Part shown: in pieces, positions 53,792-62,390 of the stretch
Position numbering within the stretch: the stretch's first letter is position 1
Layout: every line of letters starts with the position of its first letter
Source: CAVSCD01 sp963726335
Lineage (GTDB): Bacteria > Acidobacteriota > Aminicenantia > Aminicenantales > UBA8522
NCBI GenBank assembly: GCA_963726335.1
Contig: CAVSCD010000011.1
Coordinates: forward strand, 248,001 to 312,000
Direction of reading: 5' to 3'
Length of the DNA: 64,000 nt
Position numbers and translations under genes: made by a program
The notes under the pieces: model-generated
Databases searched by the model: none
What the model saw: only the letters and a program-made list of their open reading frames with translations
Told to the model about the DNA's origin: nothing

Positions 53792-54901
53792 TTAGAGACT
53801 CCTCTGAAAGCACTTGCCCGGCGCCTGCCGAACGAGACCCTTGAGCTCCAGGCTGAGCAGCCGCGCCAAAACCTCGGAAACCGAAACGTCCGTCGTCTCG
53901 ACGAGCTCGTCGATATGGGTGAGTGCGTCCGTCTTCAATCCGTCAAAGATCTTTTTCTCCTCGGGGCTCAACTCGGGGCTCGCCTCGCGGCCCCCTTTTT
54001 TCGAGGACAGCAGCTTCTCCCGGAGCGGAGTCGGCATCTCTTCTACCACATCTACCCATGTTTCGACAAGCTTGGCGCCGGTTTTGATCAGCCAGTTGGC
54101 GCCGCCGCTCAGGGCCGAAGTGATGTTCCCGGGAACGGCCATGACCTCGCGGTTCTGCTCCAAAGCGAGACGCGCGGTGATGAGCGAGCCGCTCCGCCGC
54201 GTGGCCTCGACGACCACGACGCCGAGCGTCAGGCCGCTGATGATCCTGTTCCGGAGTGGGAAGCGATAGGCCAGCGGCCGGGCGTCCGGCGGGAACTCGG
54301 TGACCACCGCGCCCGTCCCGGCGATCTTCCGGAAAAGGTCCTTATTTTCCTTGGGGTAGACCTCGTCGAACCCCGACCCCAGCACGGCGACCGTACGGCC
54401 CGCCTGGAGCGCGCCCCAATGGGCCAGCGAATCGATCCCGACGGCCAGGCCGCTGACGACGACCAACCCGGCCGCGGCGAGATCGCTGGCCAGCCGCTCG
54501 GCGACGGCCCGGCCGAACGGGGTTGGCCGGCGGGCGCCGACCACGGCCACCGCGGGCTCGGACAGGACCGCCGGGTCGCCGGCGACATACAGGACAGACG
54601 GCGGGTCGAAGATCTCGCGGAGGAGCGCGGGATAGGCTTCCTCGTCGCGTGTCAGGAGGCGCCAGCCATTTTTTTCGGCAGTCGCCAGGACCCGGGCGGC
54701 ATCGTCGAGGAGCCTAGGGGAAGCGAGCGCCCGCGCCCTCTCTTTCTCCAGGCCCAGCGATTCGAGCTCCCGGGCCGAGGCGCCGCAGACGTTTTCGGGC
54801 GAGCCGAAGCGCTCCAGGATTCGCTGGGCCGGGCGGAGACAATCCGAAAGGACGATATTCAGGGCCACCCAGTAAACCCGCCGGTCGGCGGTCGATCTCA
54901 T
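53792..54901 (-). CDS. dprA: DNA-processing protein DprA
   Basis: A 369-residue Smf/DprA protein that loads RecA on incoming single-stranded DNA. The N-terminal helical (SAM-like) region covers residues 10-60, the Rossmann core has VVGARRPTPFGRAVAERLA, LVVVSGLAVGIDSLAH and VAVLGSGFDEVYP, and a GNITSALSGGANWLIKTGA loop. The C-terminal winged-helix region near 310-365 contains DALTHIDELVETTDVSVSEVLARL. First gene of the dprA-topA-xerC operon. The 187-nt gap upstream (54902-55088) contains only GC-rich inverted repeats. Confidence 0.93.
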   Translation of the reverse strand: MRSTADRRVYWVALNIVLSDCLRPAQRILERFGSPENVCGASARELESLGLEKERARALASPRLLDDAARVLATAEKNGWRLLTRDEEAYPALLREIFDPPSVLYVAGDPAVLSEPAVAVVGARRPTPFGRAVAERLASDLAAAGLVVVSGLAVGIDSLAHWGALQAGRTVAVLGSGFDEVYPKENKDLFRKIAGTGAVVTEFPPDARPLAYRFPLRNRIISGLTLGVVVVEATRRSGSLITARLALEQNREVMAVPGNITSALSGGANWLIKTGAKLVETWVDVVEEMPTPLREKLLSSKKGGREASPELSPEEKKIFDGLKTDALTHIDELVETTDVSVSEVLARLLSLELKGLVRQAPGKCFQRSL

Positions 54902-55088
54902 GAAGGGTCTCTTTCTAACGCTCCAATACTCTGGACGCTCGGGGCCCGGCGGTCCGTCTCAGCGGCGTCCGACTAGAGTCCCGGAGTCGCGGACGGGTCC
55001 TTCGGCTTTCCCCTTTCCTGAATGTCCTGCCGGGTCCCGGCCCGGCCCGTCCGGGCCCGGTTTCATGGCTTGATCCAACCCTAGGCGA

Positions 55089-55958
55089 TCACCTGCAGAG
55101 CTCCGGCGGGATGGCGAACACGGGCCGGTCGCTGTAGGAGATGACCTTCTCCGTGGTGCTCCCGAGGATCAGGCGCCCGAGCGCGCCGATGCAGGTCTCG
55201 ATGACGATGAGGTCGCAGTGGCGTTCCGCCGAATACTCGACGATGCCGTGGACGGCGGTGACCGCGCGGATGACATCATGCTCCACCGTGATGTCCTTGC
55301 CTTCAAGCGTCGCCTTCTTCTTGAACTTGGCCAGGACGGATTCGAACATATCGTCCACCATCCGGAACTCGTGTCCGTGGAGCTCAAGAACGTACAGGAA
55401 GGTCAGCGATGCGGACAGGCCCTTGGCCACCTTCCAGGCATACTCTCTCTCAATATCTTCCTTCTTGCCGAAGTCCGTGGGGACGAGGATTTTCTTGATC
55501 TCCGGCCCGGATTTTCTCTTCTTGGTCACGAGCACGGGGACATGGGAATGCCGCAGGACATGGTTGGCCACGCTGCCGACCAGCGGGTTGCCCAGCTGGC
55601 TCTCGCCCGTCTTGCCCATGACGATCAGGTCGGCCTTCTCGGCTTCCGCTGTCTCCAGGATCTTCTTTGCCGGCGAGCCCTGGGCGACGAGGGACTTCTT
55701 GAAACTGACGCCCTTCTCTTTCCCGGCGTCCTCGAGCCGGGCCTGGGCTTCCTGCTTGATATCGTCGGTCCGGCGGATCATCTCCTGGATGAGGGCCGGA
55801 TACTCATTATAGAGGGCCAGGCTGAAGTCGGGCGTGACATTGAGCGCCGTGATCTCGGCGCCGAAGGCCCGGGCGAAGGTCTGGGCATAGGCGAGGGCGG
55901 CCTGGCCTTCGTCCGAAAAGTCGGTCGCCCAGAGAATATTCTTGATGAATTCTTTCAT
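55089..55958 (-). CDS. Universal stress protein with two Usp domains
   Basis: A 289-residue tandem UspA protein. Domain 1 starts KNILWATDFSDEGQAAL and ends near VPVLVTKKR, with ATP-site-like VMGKTGESQLGNPLVGSVAN. Domain 2 starts KKILVPTDFGKKED and ends RPVFAIPPEL, with ETCIGALGRLILGSTTEKV. Both retain the G-x-x-G nucleotide loop partly. I begin at the ATG at 55958, with AGGAGGAGAG upstream; the longer frame is non-homologous. Likely acts in survival under starvation or oxygen stress. Confidence 0.9.
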   Translation of the reverse strand: MKEFIKNILWATDFSDEGQAALAYAQTFARAFGAEITALNVTPDFSLALYNEYPALIQEMIRRTDDIKQEAQARLEDAGKEKGVSFKKSLVAQGSPAKKILETAEAEKADLIVMGKTGESQLGNPLVGSVANHVLRHSHVPVLVTKKRKSGPEIKKILVPTDFGKKEDIEREYAWKVAKGLSASLTFLYVLELHGHEFRMVDDMFESVLAKFKKKATLEGKDITVEHDVIRAVTAVHGIVEYSAERHCDLIVIETCIGALGRLILGSTTEKVISYSDRPVFAIPPELCR

Positions 55959-56018
55959 GCGGACTCTCCTCCTAGGGGAAATCGCGGCCGGACGTCCGAT
56001 CCCCCGCCGGCGATTATC

Positions 56019-56047
56019 ACTATAACCCGCCTTCTGCCTCATGGCAA
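56019..56047 (-). promoter_or_regulatory. Promoter of the universal stress gene
   Basis: Minus-strand TTGCCA (56042-56047), 17-nt spacer, TATAGT (56019-56024), overlapped by GATAAT a few bases on. About 61 nt before the start codon and next to repeat A copy 2. Confidence 0.5.
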
Positions 56048-56085
56048 GAAGAGGATCGGGCACGATCAACCGCTATCGTCCTTGC

Positions 56086-56294
56086 TCCCATTCGGGTTTT
56101 TAACGCCGTTCACTCAACGCTCGCCTCGGCGGCTGCGTAACTCGCGTCTTAGATTCACTCATCATCACGTTGATTCTCTTTGTTTTTCTCGCGGATTTTC
56201 CCATCTTCGTTTCGAGCTCAATACATACTCGCCGCTCCAAAGGCAGAGTTCCCTCGCCGAGCATTTCGCGAAGGCTAAACCCTCAATGGTCGCG
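56086..56294 (+). repeat. Dispersed repeat A, copy 2
   Basis: A 209-nt copy with TCCCATTCGGG then TTTTTAACGCCG, CTCGGCGGCTGCGTAACTCGC, GAGCTCAATACATACTCGCC and CTCAATGGTCGC. It lies between the nucleoside transporter and uspA, opposite to their transcription. Apart from the repeat and promoter, the 404-nt gap 55959-56362 holds nothing visible. Confidence 0.85.
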
Positions 56295-56362
56295 ACGGCC
56301 AATAGCGGTCGATCGTTCAGGCCCCCCAACTTCTTCTGTCTATATTATTAAATCCGAAGAGG

Positions 56363-57673
56363 TTACCGGCCCATGAGGACGGAGCTGCCGGTGAAGAAGG
56401 TCCCGGCGACGGCGGCCGTCATCAGCCCGACCAGGGTCGCCGCGACGAGCGCCCGGAACCCGAGCCGCGAGAGGTCGCGGTACCGGCTCGGCGCCAGCGC
56501 CCCCACGCCGCCGACGAAGATGGCGAGCGAGGCCACGTGGGCGAAGCCGCAGATGGCATAGGAGGCGATCAGGGCCGAGCGGGGGTTGCGCAGAGTGCCC
56601 CCGGCCATGAGCTGCGCCAGGTGCTGGAAGGAAGCGACCTCGGTCGCCACGGTCCGTTCGCCGACGATCCGGGCGACCGCCGCCGCGTCAGCCGGAGGAA
56701 CGCCGGTGACAAGGACGAACGGATAGAAAAGGTAGCCCAGGAACGTCCGGAACGACCACTCCACCTGCCAGCCGAGCCAGCCGTTGAGGTAGCCGCCGAA
56801 CCACCCGAGAACGAGGTCGAGCAGGGCCAGAATGCCCAGGAAAGACAGGAGCAGGGTGATGATCCCGCCGAGAAGCTGCAGCCCGCTTTTCGATCCGTCG
56901 ATGATGGCCAGGATCAGGTTGTCCTGTCGATCGTAGTGCGGTTTGATATCCACGCCCAGGGTCAGGGGAGTGCCGGTCTCGGGCATCATCAGCTTGGAGA
57001 TGACCAGCGTCGCCGGCGCCGCCAAGACCGACGCCGAGACGAGATGGCCCGCGATCGTCGGCATTTGACTCTGCAGCAGAAAGACGTAGACGGCCAGGAC
57101 GGTCGAAGCGATGGTCGACATGCCGGCTGTCAGGATGGTCGTCAGCTCCGAGCGGGTCATGTCCGCCAGGTGGGGCCGGACCGTCAGGGACGATTCGACG
57201 CCGACGAAGATCTCGCTCGAGACGCAGAGCGACTCCGCGCCGCTCACCCTCATGAGCCGGGTGAAGACGCGGGCGAAGAGCCGGATGAAGAAGGGCATGA
57301 TGCCCAGGTAGTAAAGGACGCCGATCAGGGCGGCGAAGAAGATGATCGTCGAGAGCCCCTGGAAGGCCAGGATATAGCCGAGCGACGTTTCGCCGCCCTC
57401 GCCCGTGGCGCCCGGAGGCAGGGCCAGCCGGCCGAAGACGAAGCGCGTTCCGGCCTGGGCGCTGTCGAGGACCTTGACGACGACTTGGTTGACGAACAGG
57501 AAGATCTTCGTTCCCGCCGGCACGACGAAGATGAAGAAGGCGAACAGGAACTGGAGGCCGATCCCCCAGAGGAGGACCCGCCAGTTCACGACCTTCCGGT
57601 TCGCCGAAATCAGCCAGGCGAACCCGGCGATGACGAAGATCCCGAGGAAGCTCACCAGGTTATAGGTTTCCAT
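56363..57673 (-). CDS. Concentrative nucleoside transporter (CNT/NupC family)
   Basis: A 436-residue membrane transporter with about ten helices. Family signs are the N-terminal WRVLLWGIGLQFLFAFFIF, GAESLCVSSEIFVGVESSL with the conserved Glu, SVLAAPATLVISKLMMPETG, VASFQHLAQLM and YAICGFAHVASLAI. It imports nucleosides driven by Na+ or H+. I start at the ATG at 57673; an upstream extension runs into repeat C and is not homologous. The C-terminus ends cleanly next to repeat A. Confidence 0.9.
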   Translation of the reverse strand: METYNLVSFLGIFVIAGFAWLISANRKVVNWRVLLWGIGLQFLFAFFIFVVPAGTKIFLFVNQVVVKVLDSAQAGTRFVFGRLALPPGATGEGGETSLGYILAFQGLSTIIFFAALIGVLYYLGIMPFFIRLFARVFTRLMRVSGAESLCVSSEIFVGVESSLTVRPHLADMTRSELTTILTAGMSTIASTVLAVYVFLLQSQMPTIAGHLVSASVLAAPATLVISKLMMPETGTPLTLGVDIKPHYDRQDNLILAIIDGSKSGLQLLGGIITLLLSFLGILALLDLVLGWFGGYLNGWLGWQVEWSFRTFLGYLFYPFVLVTGVPPADAAAVARIVGERTVATEVASFQHLAQLMAGGTLRNPRSALIASYAICGFAHVASLAIFVGGVGALAPSRYRDLSRLGFRALVAATLVGLMTAAVAGTFFTGSSVLMGR

Positions 57674-57697
57674 GTTTCGCCCTTGTTTCCTGATCAC

Positions 57698-57797
57698 GGG
57701 TCCTGTCACGGCGCGCCCCTGTCCGTCCTCGCGCCTCACCCGTCAAGAGAGGGGTCCCCGTCGCTCCGGGCGGGCAGGGGCTGGCGCCGTGCCACCC
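57698..57797 (-). repeat. REP-like repeat C, copy 2
   Basis: Between the nucleoside transporter and the DUF167 gene. The 45-nt module at 57753-57797 is nearly identical to 44086-44130. Two further 15-nt blocks, 57721-57735 and 57698-57712, are identical to the flanks of repeat B copy 2 at 44291-44305 and 44417-44431. The remainder, CTGATCAGG, recurs near both ends. Confidence 0.7.
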
Positions 57798-57816
57798 CTG
57801 ATCAGGGACAGTAGTT

Positions 57817-58083
57817 TTAATCGCTGTTTCCTTCTACAGCTACTAACTTGATTCTTGAGGCGGCGCCGCGGACGAGGCGGAGGCGCGAGACGGGAATCTC
57901 GAGATACGAAGCCAGCGCCTCCAGCACCTCCTGGTTGGCCCGGCCCTTATCGGGAGGCGCCGTGACGTGGACCTTGAACTCGCGGGGCCCCAGCTCTTCG
58001 AGCTTGGCCCGGCGCGCCGAGGGGTGGACGCGAACGGAGAGAAGCGCGGGCGGCGGTCCGGCTTGGCGGCTGAGCGCGGTCAT
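57817..58083 (-). CDS. DUF167 (YggU-type) protein
   Basis: An 88-residue protein with the family signature: LSVRVHPSARRAKLE, FKVHVTAPPDKGRANQEVLEALASYL and SRLRLVRGAASRIKLVAVEG. DUF167 proteins are small single-domain proteins of unknown function. I start at the ATG at 58083; the preceding frame extension is GC-shadow sequence. It may be coupled to the DUF1573 gene 85 nt upstream. Confidence 0.85.
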   Translation of the reverse strand: MTALSRQAGPPPALLSVRVHPSARRAKLEELGPREFKVHVTAPPDKGRANQEVLEALASYLEIPVSRLRLVRGAASRIKLVAVEGNSD

Positions 58084-58168
58084 GGGGCCAGGTCCCGCGG
58101 CTGACGGAGACAGAGGACATCCCCGGGCCGCCAAGCCCGGCATCGGCCGGAGGGATGACGCCGCCGTC

Positions 58169-58945
58169 TCAGCGAAGGATGTCCTTGTACTTGCCGAAGA
58201 GCTCCCGGAGCTGCTCCTTGGTGATGATATAGCCGCTGATGTAGAGCGACAGCGTCGAGCGCATCGGGTCGTTGGACTTGATGAGGACGTACTCGCGGAC
58301 CGCGCCCGTGCGGTTCTGCGTCGGGATGCGGATGAGGACGCCGGCGTCCTTGCCCGCGGCGATCTTGAGCGGCACGGGCGCCGGCTTGCCGGCGATGTCG
58401 TAGGCGGCGCTCCGGTGGTTGAACTCGACCCGGAGCTCGAGCTCGCCCCGGTTCATGATCTTCAGGTCGGCCAGGAGCTCGTCGCCCTCGACCATCAGCC
58501 CCGCGTCATAATTGTAAGGATCGATCTCGATCTTGGCGGAGGGCGGGACCTCGATCTCGGCTTTGATCTCGAGGGGCCGTTGCGGATCCTTGGGGTCGTT
58601 GGACTGGACGTAAACGACCTTGGTAATCTGTCCGCTGTAGCCCCGGGAGTCGAATTTGACCTCGATCTTGCCGCTCTTTCCGGGCGGGATCGCCCGGTCG
58701 GAAACGAGCGCCGCCGTGCAGCCGCAGGAGGTCGAGACCTTCTCGATCGTCAGCGTGTCATCGCCCTCGTTGGCGAAGACGAATTCGTGACTGGCGATGT
58801 CCCCCTGCTTGATCTTGCCGAAGTCCCAGGCCGTCTCCTTAAACTTGATCTTCGGCGTCCCGGCCCCGGCCGCCACGGCCAAGAACGGGAGTATGAAGAG
58901 GCCCGCAAGAAGCACGATGACCCCGCCTGTCGAACGCTTGTTCAT
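58169..58945 (-). CDS. DUF1573 exported protein
   Basis: A 258-residue protein with a signal peptide (IVLLAGLFILPFLAVAAGAG). The mature part starts with the DUF1573 pattern WDFGKIKQGDIASHEFVFAN, STSCGCTAALVS and GKIEVKFDSRGYSGQITK, an immunoglobulin-like fold with a CxC pair. A second, similar domain follows from about residue 130 (DPYNYDAGLMVEGDE). Such proteins are cell-surface or periplasmic; role unknown. The ATG at 58945 follows GAGGTGGACAG. Confidence 0.85.
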   Translation of the reverse strand: MNKRSTGGVIVLLAGLFILPFLAVAAGAGTPKIKFKETAWDFGKIKQGDIASHEFVFANEGDDTLTIEKVSTSCGCTAALVSDRAIPPGKSGKIEVKFDSRGYSGQITKVVYVQSNDPKDPQRPLEIKAEIEVPPSAKIEIDPYNYDAGLMVEGDELLADLKIMNRGELELRVEFNHRSAAYDIAGKPAPVPLKIAAGKDAGVLIRIPTQNRTGAVREYVLIKSNDPMRSTLSLYISGYIITKEQLRELFGKYKDILR

Positions 58946-59134
58946 CTGTCCACCTCGCACTATCGAGAATTTACACTTTTTGCGCGTCCGAGGCAAGAGT
59001 CAGGCTCGCGCCGGGTCGCTTGAGGGCAGGCCGCGATATCCCGCGGCGACTTTTGGGAGGGGACGGGTTGACGGCGGAGCCGCTTCCCGTTTCCCGGCTG
59101 AGGGCGTGTATTTTAAATAGAAGCCGTAATTTCG

Positions 59135-59164
59135 TTGACAGGGATTTCAGCGCGCCTCTATAAT
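59135..59164 (+). promoter_or_regulatory. Consensus sigma70 promoter of the SH3/barrel gene
   Basis: TTGACA (59135-59140), 18-nt spacer and TATAAT (59159-59164); both hexamers are perfect. Transcription should start near 59171 with a leader under 20 nt. Confidence 0.8.
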
Positions 59165-59188
59165 GGGCATGAATTCCGGGACAAAAAA

Positions 59189-60427
59189 ATGCGCAATAAA
59201 TTCCGCAGCCTTTTGACAATCATTCTCCTCGCTTTCCTCATGGCGCCTGGCCTTGTTCTTAAAGCGGCCGGCGCACAGACCATCACGCTCCAGGTGACCG
59301 CCGAACTGGCCATCGTCCGGCAGAAGCCCGACATCATGAGCCCCGTAGTCAAGCAGCTGATCGCGGGCGCTGTGCTGGAAGCGGAAAAAAAAGAGGGCGA
59401 ATGGTATGAGGTCAAGGTGGACCTGGACTCGGGCGGAACGATCTTAGGCTATGTCCACGAGAGCCTCGTCCGGGTCGTCTCGGGCGCACCGGCCGGGGCC
59501 CAGCCGGCTTCGCAGACTGACAAAGAGCCGCCCCCGGAGAAAGTCGAGGAGAAGCCGGTGAAACCCGCGGCTGAGACGACCGAGCCGTCGGCGCCCGCAC
59601 CCGCCGCGAAGCCGCCGGCCTCGTCAACAAAGCCCCCGGAATCCCCGGCCCCCAAAGAACCGGCCCGCCACGCGGTTTCCATCTGGTACGGCGGGAGGTA
59701 CGCCATGGTCGCGGACCTCAACGACGGAGCGGCGGGCATGGCCGACTATTTCGCGGCCCGACTGGCCGCCGACCCCTCGAACGACGTGGACTCTGTCCAC
59801 GTCGGGGACGCTTTCGGCGCCGAGTACCGCCGCTCTTTGACCAGCGGTCTCGACATCGCCATCGGCGCCGGGTATTTTTCCGCGGAAAACTCCAGCACCA
59901 TCAATTTCAAGGGCCAGCCGACGACGACGCGCTACATGACGACGCCCAGCGTCAGCGCCATTCCCGTCAGCCTGTCGCTCGTCTTCCGACCGATGAAGAG
60001 GATCTATATTAAGGCCGGGCTTGAGCTGGCCTTCGCCCACTGTGAATATCTCTACAGGTTCGAAGAGGGCGGCGCGGTCCAGGAATGGCAGGGCAGCGCC
60101 GATGACGTCGGGATCGGTCTGGCGCTCGCCGCAGGCTACGAGCTGCGACTGTCGGATACCTTCTCTCTCTTCGCCGAGGCCGGTTACAGGAAGCTCCAGA
60201 TGGACACTCTGGACGGGGAAGAGATTTACCTCGAATCCGGAAAATCCGACGTCACGACGACGGGCTCCCTTTACTTCAGCCGGAGCGCCCTGCCCGACGG
60301 CTCAACGTATGCCGCAGTGTTCATCCACCCGGACTTCCCGGGGGGAGCCGGCGTGGTCGAGGCCCGGAGAGCCGAGCTCTCGCTTTCCGGGGCCAGCCTG
60401 CAGTTGGGCCTGAGGTTCAACTTCTAG
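59189..60427 (+). CDS. SH3-domain outer-membrane beta-barrel protein
   Basis: A 412-residue exported protein. Signal peptide (LLTIILLAFLMAPGLVLKAAGA), a bacterial SH3 domain at about 28-95 (TAELAIVRQKPDIMSPVVKQL to GYVHESLVRV), a Pro/Ala/Glu/Lys-rich linker of about 60 residues, then a barrel-like domain to the terminal LGLRFNF. The SH3 part may bind peptidoglycan and the linker would span the periplasm, so it could tie the wall to the outer membrane. The start ATG has only weak ribosome-site character. The stop overlaps the convergent methyltransferase stop by 3 bases. Confidence 0.75.
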   Translation: MRNKFRSLLTIILLAFLMAPGLVLKAAGAQTITLQVTAELAIVRQKPDIMSPVVKQLIAGAVLEAEKKEGEWYEVKVDLDSGGTILGYVHESLVRVVSGAPAGAQPASQTDKEPPPEKVEEKPVKPAAETTEPSAPAPAAKPPASSTKPPESPAPKEPARHAVSIWYGGRYAMVADLNDGAAGMADYFAARLAADPSNDVDSVHVGDAFGAEYRRSLTSGLDIAIGAGYFSAENSSTINFKGQPTTTRYMTTPSVSAIPVSLSLVFRPMKRIYIKAGLELAFAHCEYLYRFEEGGAVQEWQGSADDVGIGLALAAGYELRLSDTFSLFAEAGYRKLQMDTLDGEEIYLESGKSDVTTTGSLYFSRSALPDGSTYAAVFIHPDFPGGAGVVEARRAELSLSGASLQLGLRFNF

Positions 60428-61131
60428 GCCGAAGCCCTCCCCTCCTGCGCGCCGCTCTTCCTGAGGAGGGCGATGTGCTGAGCGTGGAGGCCACGGAAAA
60501 GCGGCACGACGCGCACGACATCGAACCCGGACGCCGCCGCCTCCCCGCGAAACTCTCGGCCGCTGATCATCTTGATGCGCGTCGTCTTGCGGAGGATTTT
60601 GCGACGGACCGCCCGCTGGGCCAGGTGAAGCGGGTTGGCCTGATAATAAGATACGATCAGCCACTCCCGCGTGGCGCGGTCGAATTCGGCCAAGGCCGCC
60701 CGCCGGGCCGGCGATTCATGAAGGTGGTGGAAAAAGCGCATCGAGAAGACGAGCGAAAATGTCCCGTTCCTGAACGGCAGGCCCCGGGTCAGGTTGGCGA
60801 CAACGCCTACGGGATGGACCGGGCCCGCCCCGCGGGAGCTCGCCCGCCTGACCATGGCGACGGACAAGTCGGCGTCGAAAACCTCAAACCCCGCTGCGCC
60901 CAGGAGCCCGGCGAACCGGCCGTAGCCGCAGGGGGCGTCGAGCGCGCGGGCCGCCTCGCCCTCCCCCAGACCCGGCGGCGCCGCGGCCGCCGGCGAACAC
61001 AGGGACAAGAGCTTCTTCAGGATGCGCCTCTCGCGGGCGTTGACGAGACGCTGGTCGAGCCCCCGGTATCGCTTGCGCTCGTAGTCCGCGACTTCGTTCG
61101 CCTGGAACCCGACGTCAACTAAAAAAAACAT
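60424..61131 (-). CDS. SAM-dependent methyltransferase of a surface-glycan cluster
   Basis: A 235-residue class I methyltransferase: SAM motif ALDAPCGYGRFAGLL near residue 58, then FDADLSVAMVRRA, LPFRNGTFSLVFSMRFFHHL and, near 160, EWLIVSYYQANPLH. I start at the ATG at 61131, which overlaps the glycosidase-like gene; a much longer frame is GC shadow. The substrate could be a sugar or lipid-linked sugar, judging by the neighbouring glycosyltransferase. The C-terminal half resembles LPS-biosynthesis methyltransferases. Confidence 0.75.
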   Translation of the reverse strand: MFFLVDVGFQANEVADYERKRYRGLDQRLVNARERRILKKLLSLCSPAAAAPPGLGEGEAARALDAPCGYGRFAGLLGAAGFEVFDADLSVAMVRRASSRGAGPVHPVGVVANLTRGLPFRNGTFSLVFSMRFFHHLHESPARRAALAEFDRATREWLIVSYYQANPLHLAQRAVRRKILRKTTRIKMISGREFRGEAAASGFDVVRVVPLFRGLHAQHIALLRKSGAQEGRASA

Positions 61132-62389
61132 ACTGAGGCCTCTCTTCGATGCGGATGGCGCTCCCCAAGGCGGCCGGGCTCTCCCGGCCGTCGAGCCCGA
61201 CGACGAAGCGCGGCGCTTTGGGGAAGACGTGGTCGACGCCGCCCCGCACGGTCCAGCAGACCGCGAAGTCATCGCTTCCTTTCCGGAAGTTGTAGATTTC
61301 GGCCGGGGCGCCGGCCGTCTTGCCCTCGAAACGGCTGCCCTCGACAAGACGGACGAGCGTCTGCAGCGCGAAATAGCCCGGACGCCGCCGCCAGGCCGGC
61401 TCCCGGTTATCGATGAGGCCATAACCCGGGGCGGCGAGCTGCCACCAGTACATCCTCTCGACGAGCCCGCTCGACGCGCCGATCACGAAATACCGCACAA
61501 GATAGTTTGCCTGCGCCTCTTCGGTGACGCTGGGCTTTCCGGGCGCCGGCGAGTACCGGCCCGTGCCCTCGAGCGGCCAGTTGAATTCCGTGATCCAGCA
61601 GCCGCGGGGCTCGCGGAGCGACCGGTCGACGACGGCTCTCCAGAGGGCGAGCTTCTTGGCCATGGTCCAGCCGAACTGGGCGCTCTCCGGCGCGCCCGTC
61701 CGGTCCACATAGAGGAGCGAGCTGACCTTGTCGAAGGCAAGGCGCCGGAGTACCGGCGGGTAGAGGTGGAACTCGAAATCGATGACCGCGGGCCCGACGA
61801 CACGGACGCCGTGGGCGGCGGCGAGCTCGAGCGCCGGCGCGGCGAGGGCGACATATTCGCGCCAGTCCCAGACGCCCCATTTCGTCCGGTTCCAGGCGTG
61901 CCCGACCTCGAAATGCGAGGCGGACGGGGCGAGCGCGGAGAAGGCGTCGGCCAGGAAGCCCCGCCAGCCGGACGGGGCGAGGACGTCGTCGCGGCGCTGG
62001 AGCAGGGCGATGACGACGTCCAGGCCCTCGCGGCGGAGAAGGGCGGTGAAGGCGGCGTGGCGGCCGAGGCGGTCGCGCTCCCAGGAGGGAACACGGACGA
62101 GCGTCTGCCGGATGCCCGCCGACTTCAGGGCGCCGATGATCTCCTCCTCCCGGCCGGGAACCGGTGAGCAGGCGAGGGCGAAAGGCGAACCGATGTCCAC
62201 GGGGCGGCGGTGCAGGTGCTTCATGTGCTCGCGGTAGCGCCGGAGCGCGGGGGCGGCGGCGGCCAGGTCGGAGGCGATCAGGCTGAAGTAGCTCCCCGCG
62301 TGCCTGAGATGGTGGCGCGTCCGCTCGCGCCGCGGGGCGACGTTGTGCGGCTGGTCGGCATATTCGTTCCAGGCGAAAGGAAAGCTCAT
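61115..62389 (-). CDS. Glycoside hydrolase-like TIM-barrel protein
   Basis: A 424-residue protein without a signal peptide. It resembles the cellulase/GH39-like clan: HFEVGHAWNRTKWG could hold the acid Glu near residue 160, and CWITEFNWP the nucleophile Glu near 268. LYWW-like RMYWWQLAAPGYGL and a C-terminal beta domain follow. It is found between a methyltransferase and a glycosyltransferase-kinase gene. Intracellular location is odd for a hydrolase, so it may have a role in glycan assembly instead. It begins 1 nt after the next gene's stop. Confidence 0.6.
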   Translation of the reverse strand: MSFPFAWNEYADQPHNVAPRRERTRHHLRHAGSYFSLIASDLAAAAPALRRYREHMKHLHRRPVDIGSPFALACSPVPGREEEIIGALKSAGIRQTLVRVPSWERDRLGRHAAFTALLRREGLDVVIALLQRRDDVLAPSGWRGFLADAFSALAPSASHFEVGHAWNRTKWGVWDWREYVALAAPALELAAAHGVRVVGPAVIDFEFHLYPPVLRRLAFDKVSSLLYVDRTGAPESAQFGWTMAKKLALWRAVVDRSLREPRGCWITEFNWPLEGTGRYSPAPGKPSVTEEAQANYLVRYFVIGASSGLVERMYWWQLAAPGYGLIDNREPAWRRRPGYFALQTLVRLVEGSRFEGKTAGAPAEIYNFRKGSDDFAVCWTVRGGVDHVFPKAPRFVVGLDGRESPAALGSAIRIEERPQYVFFS

Positions 62390-62390
62390 A

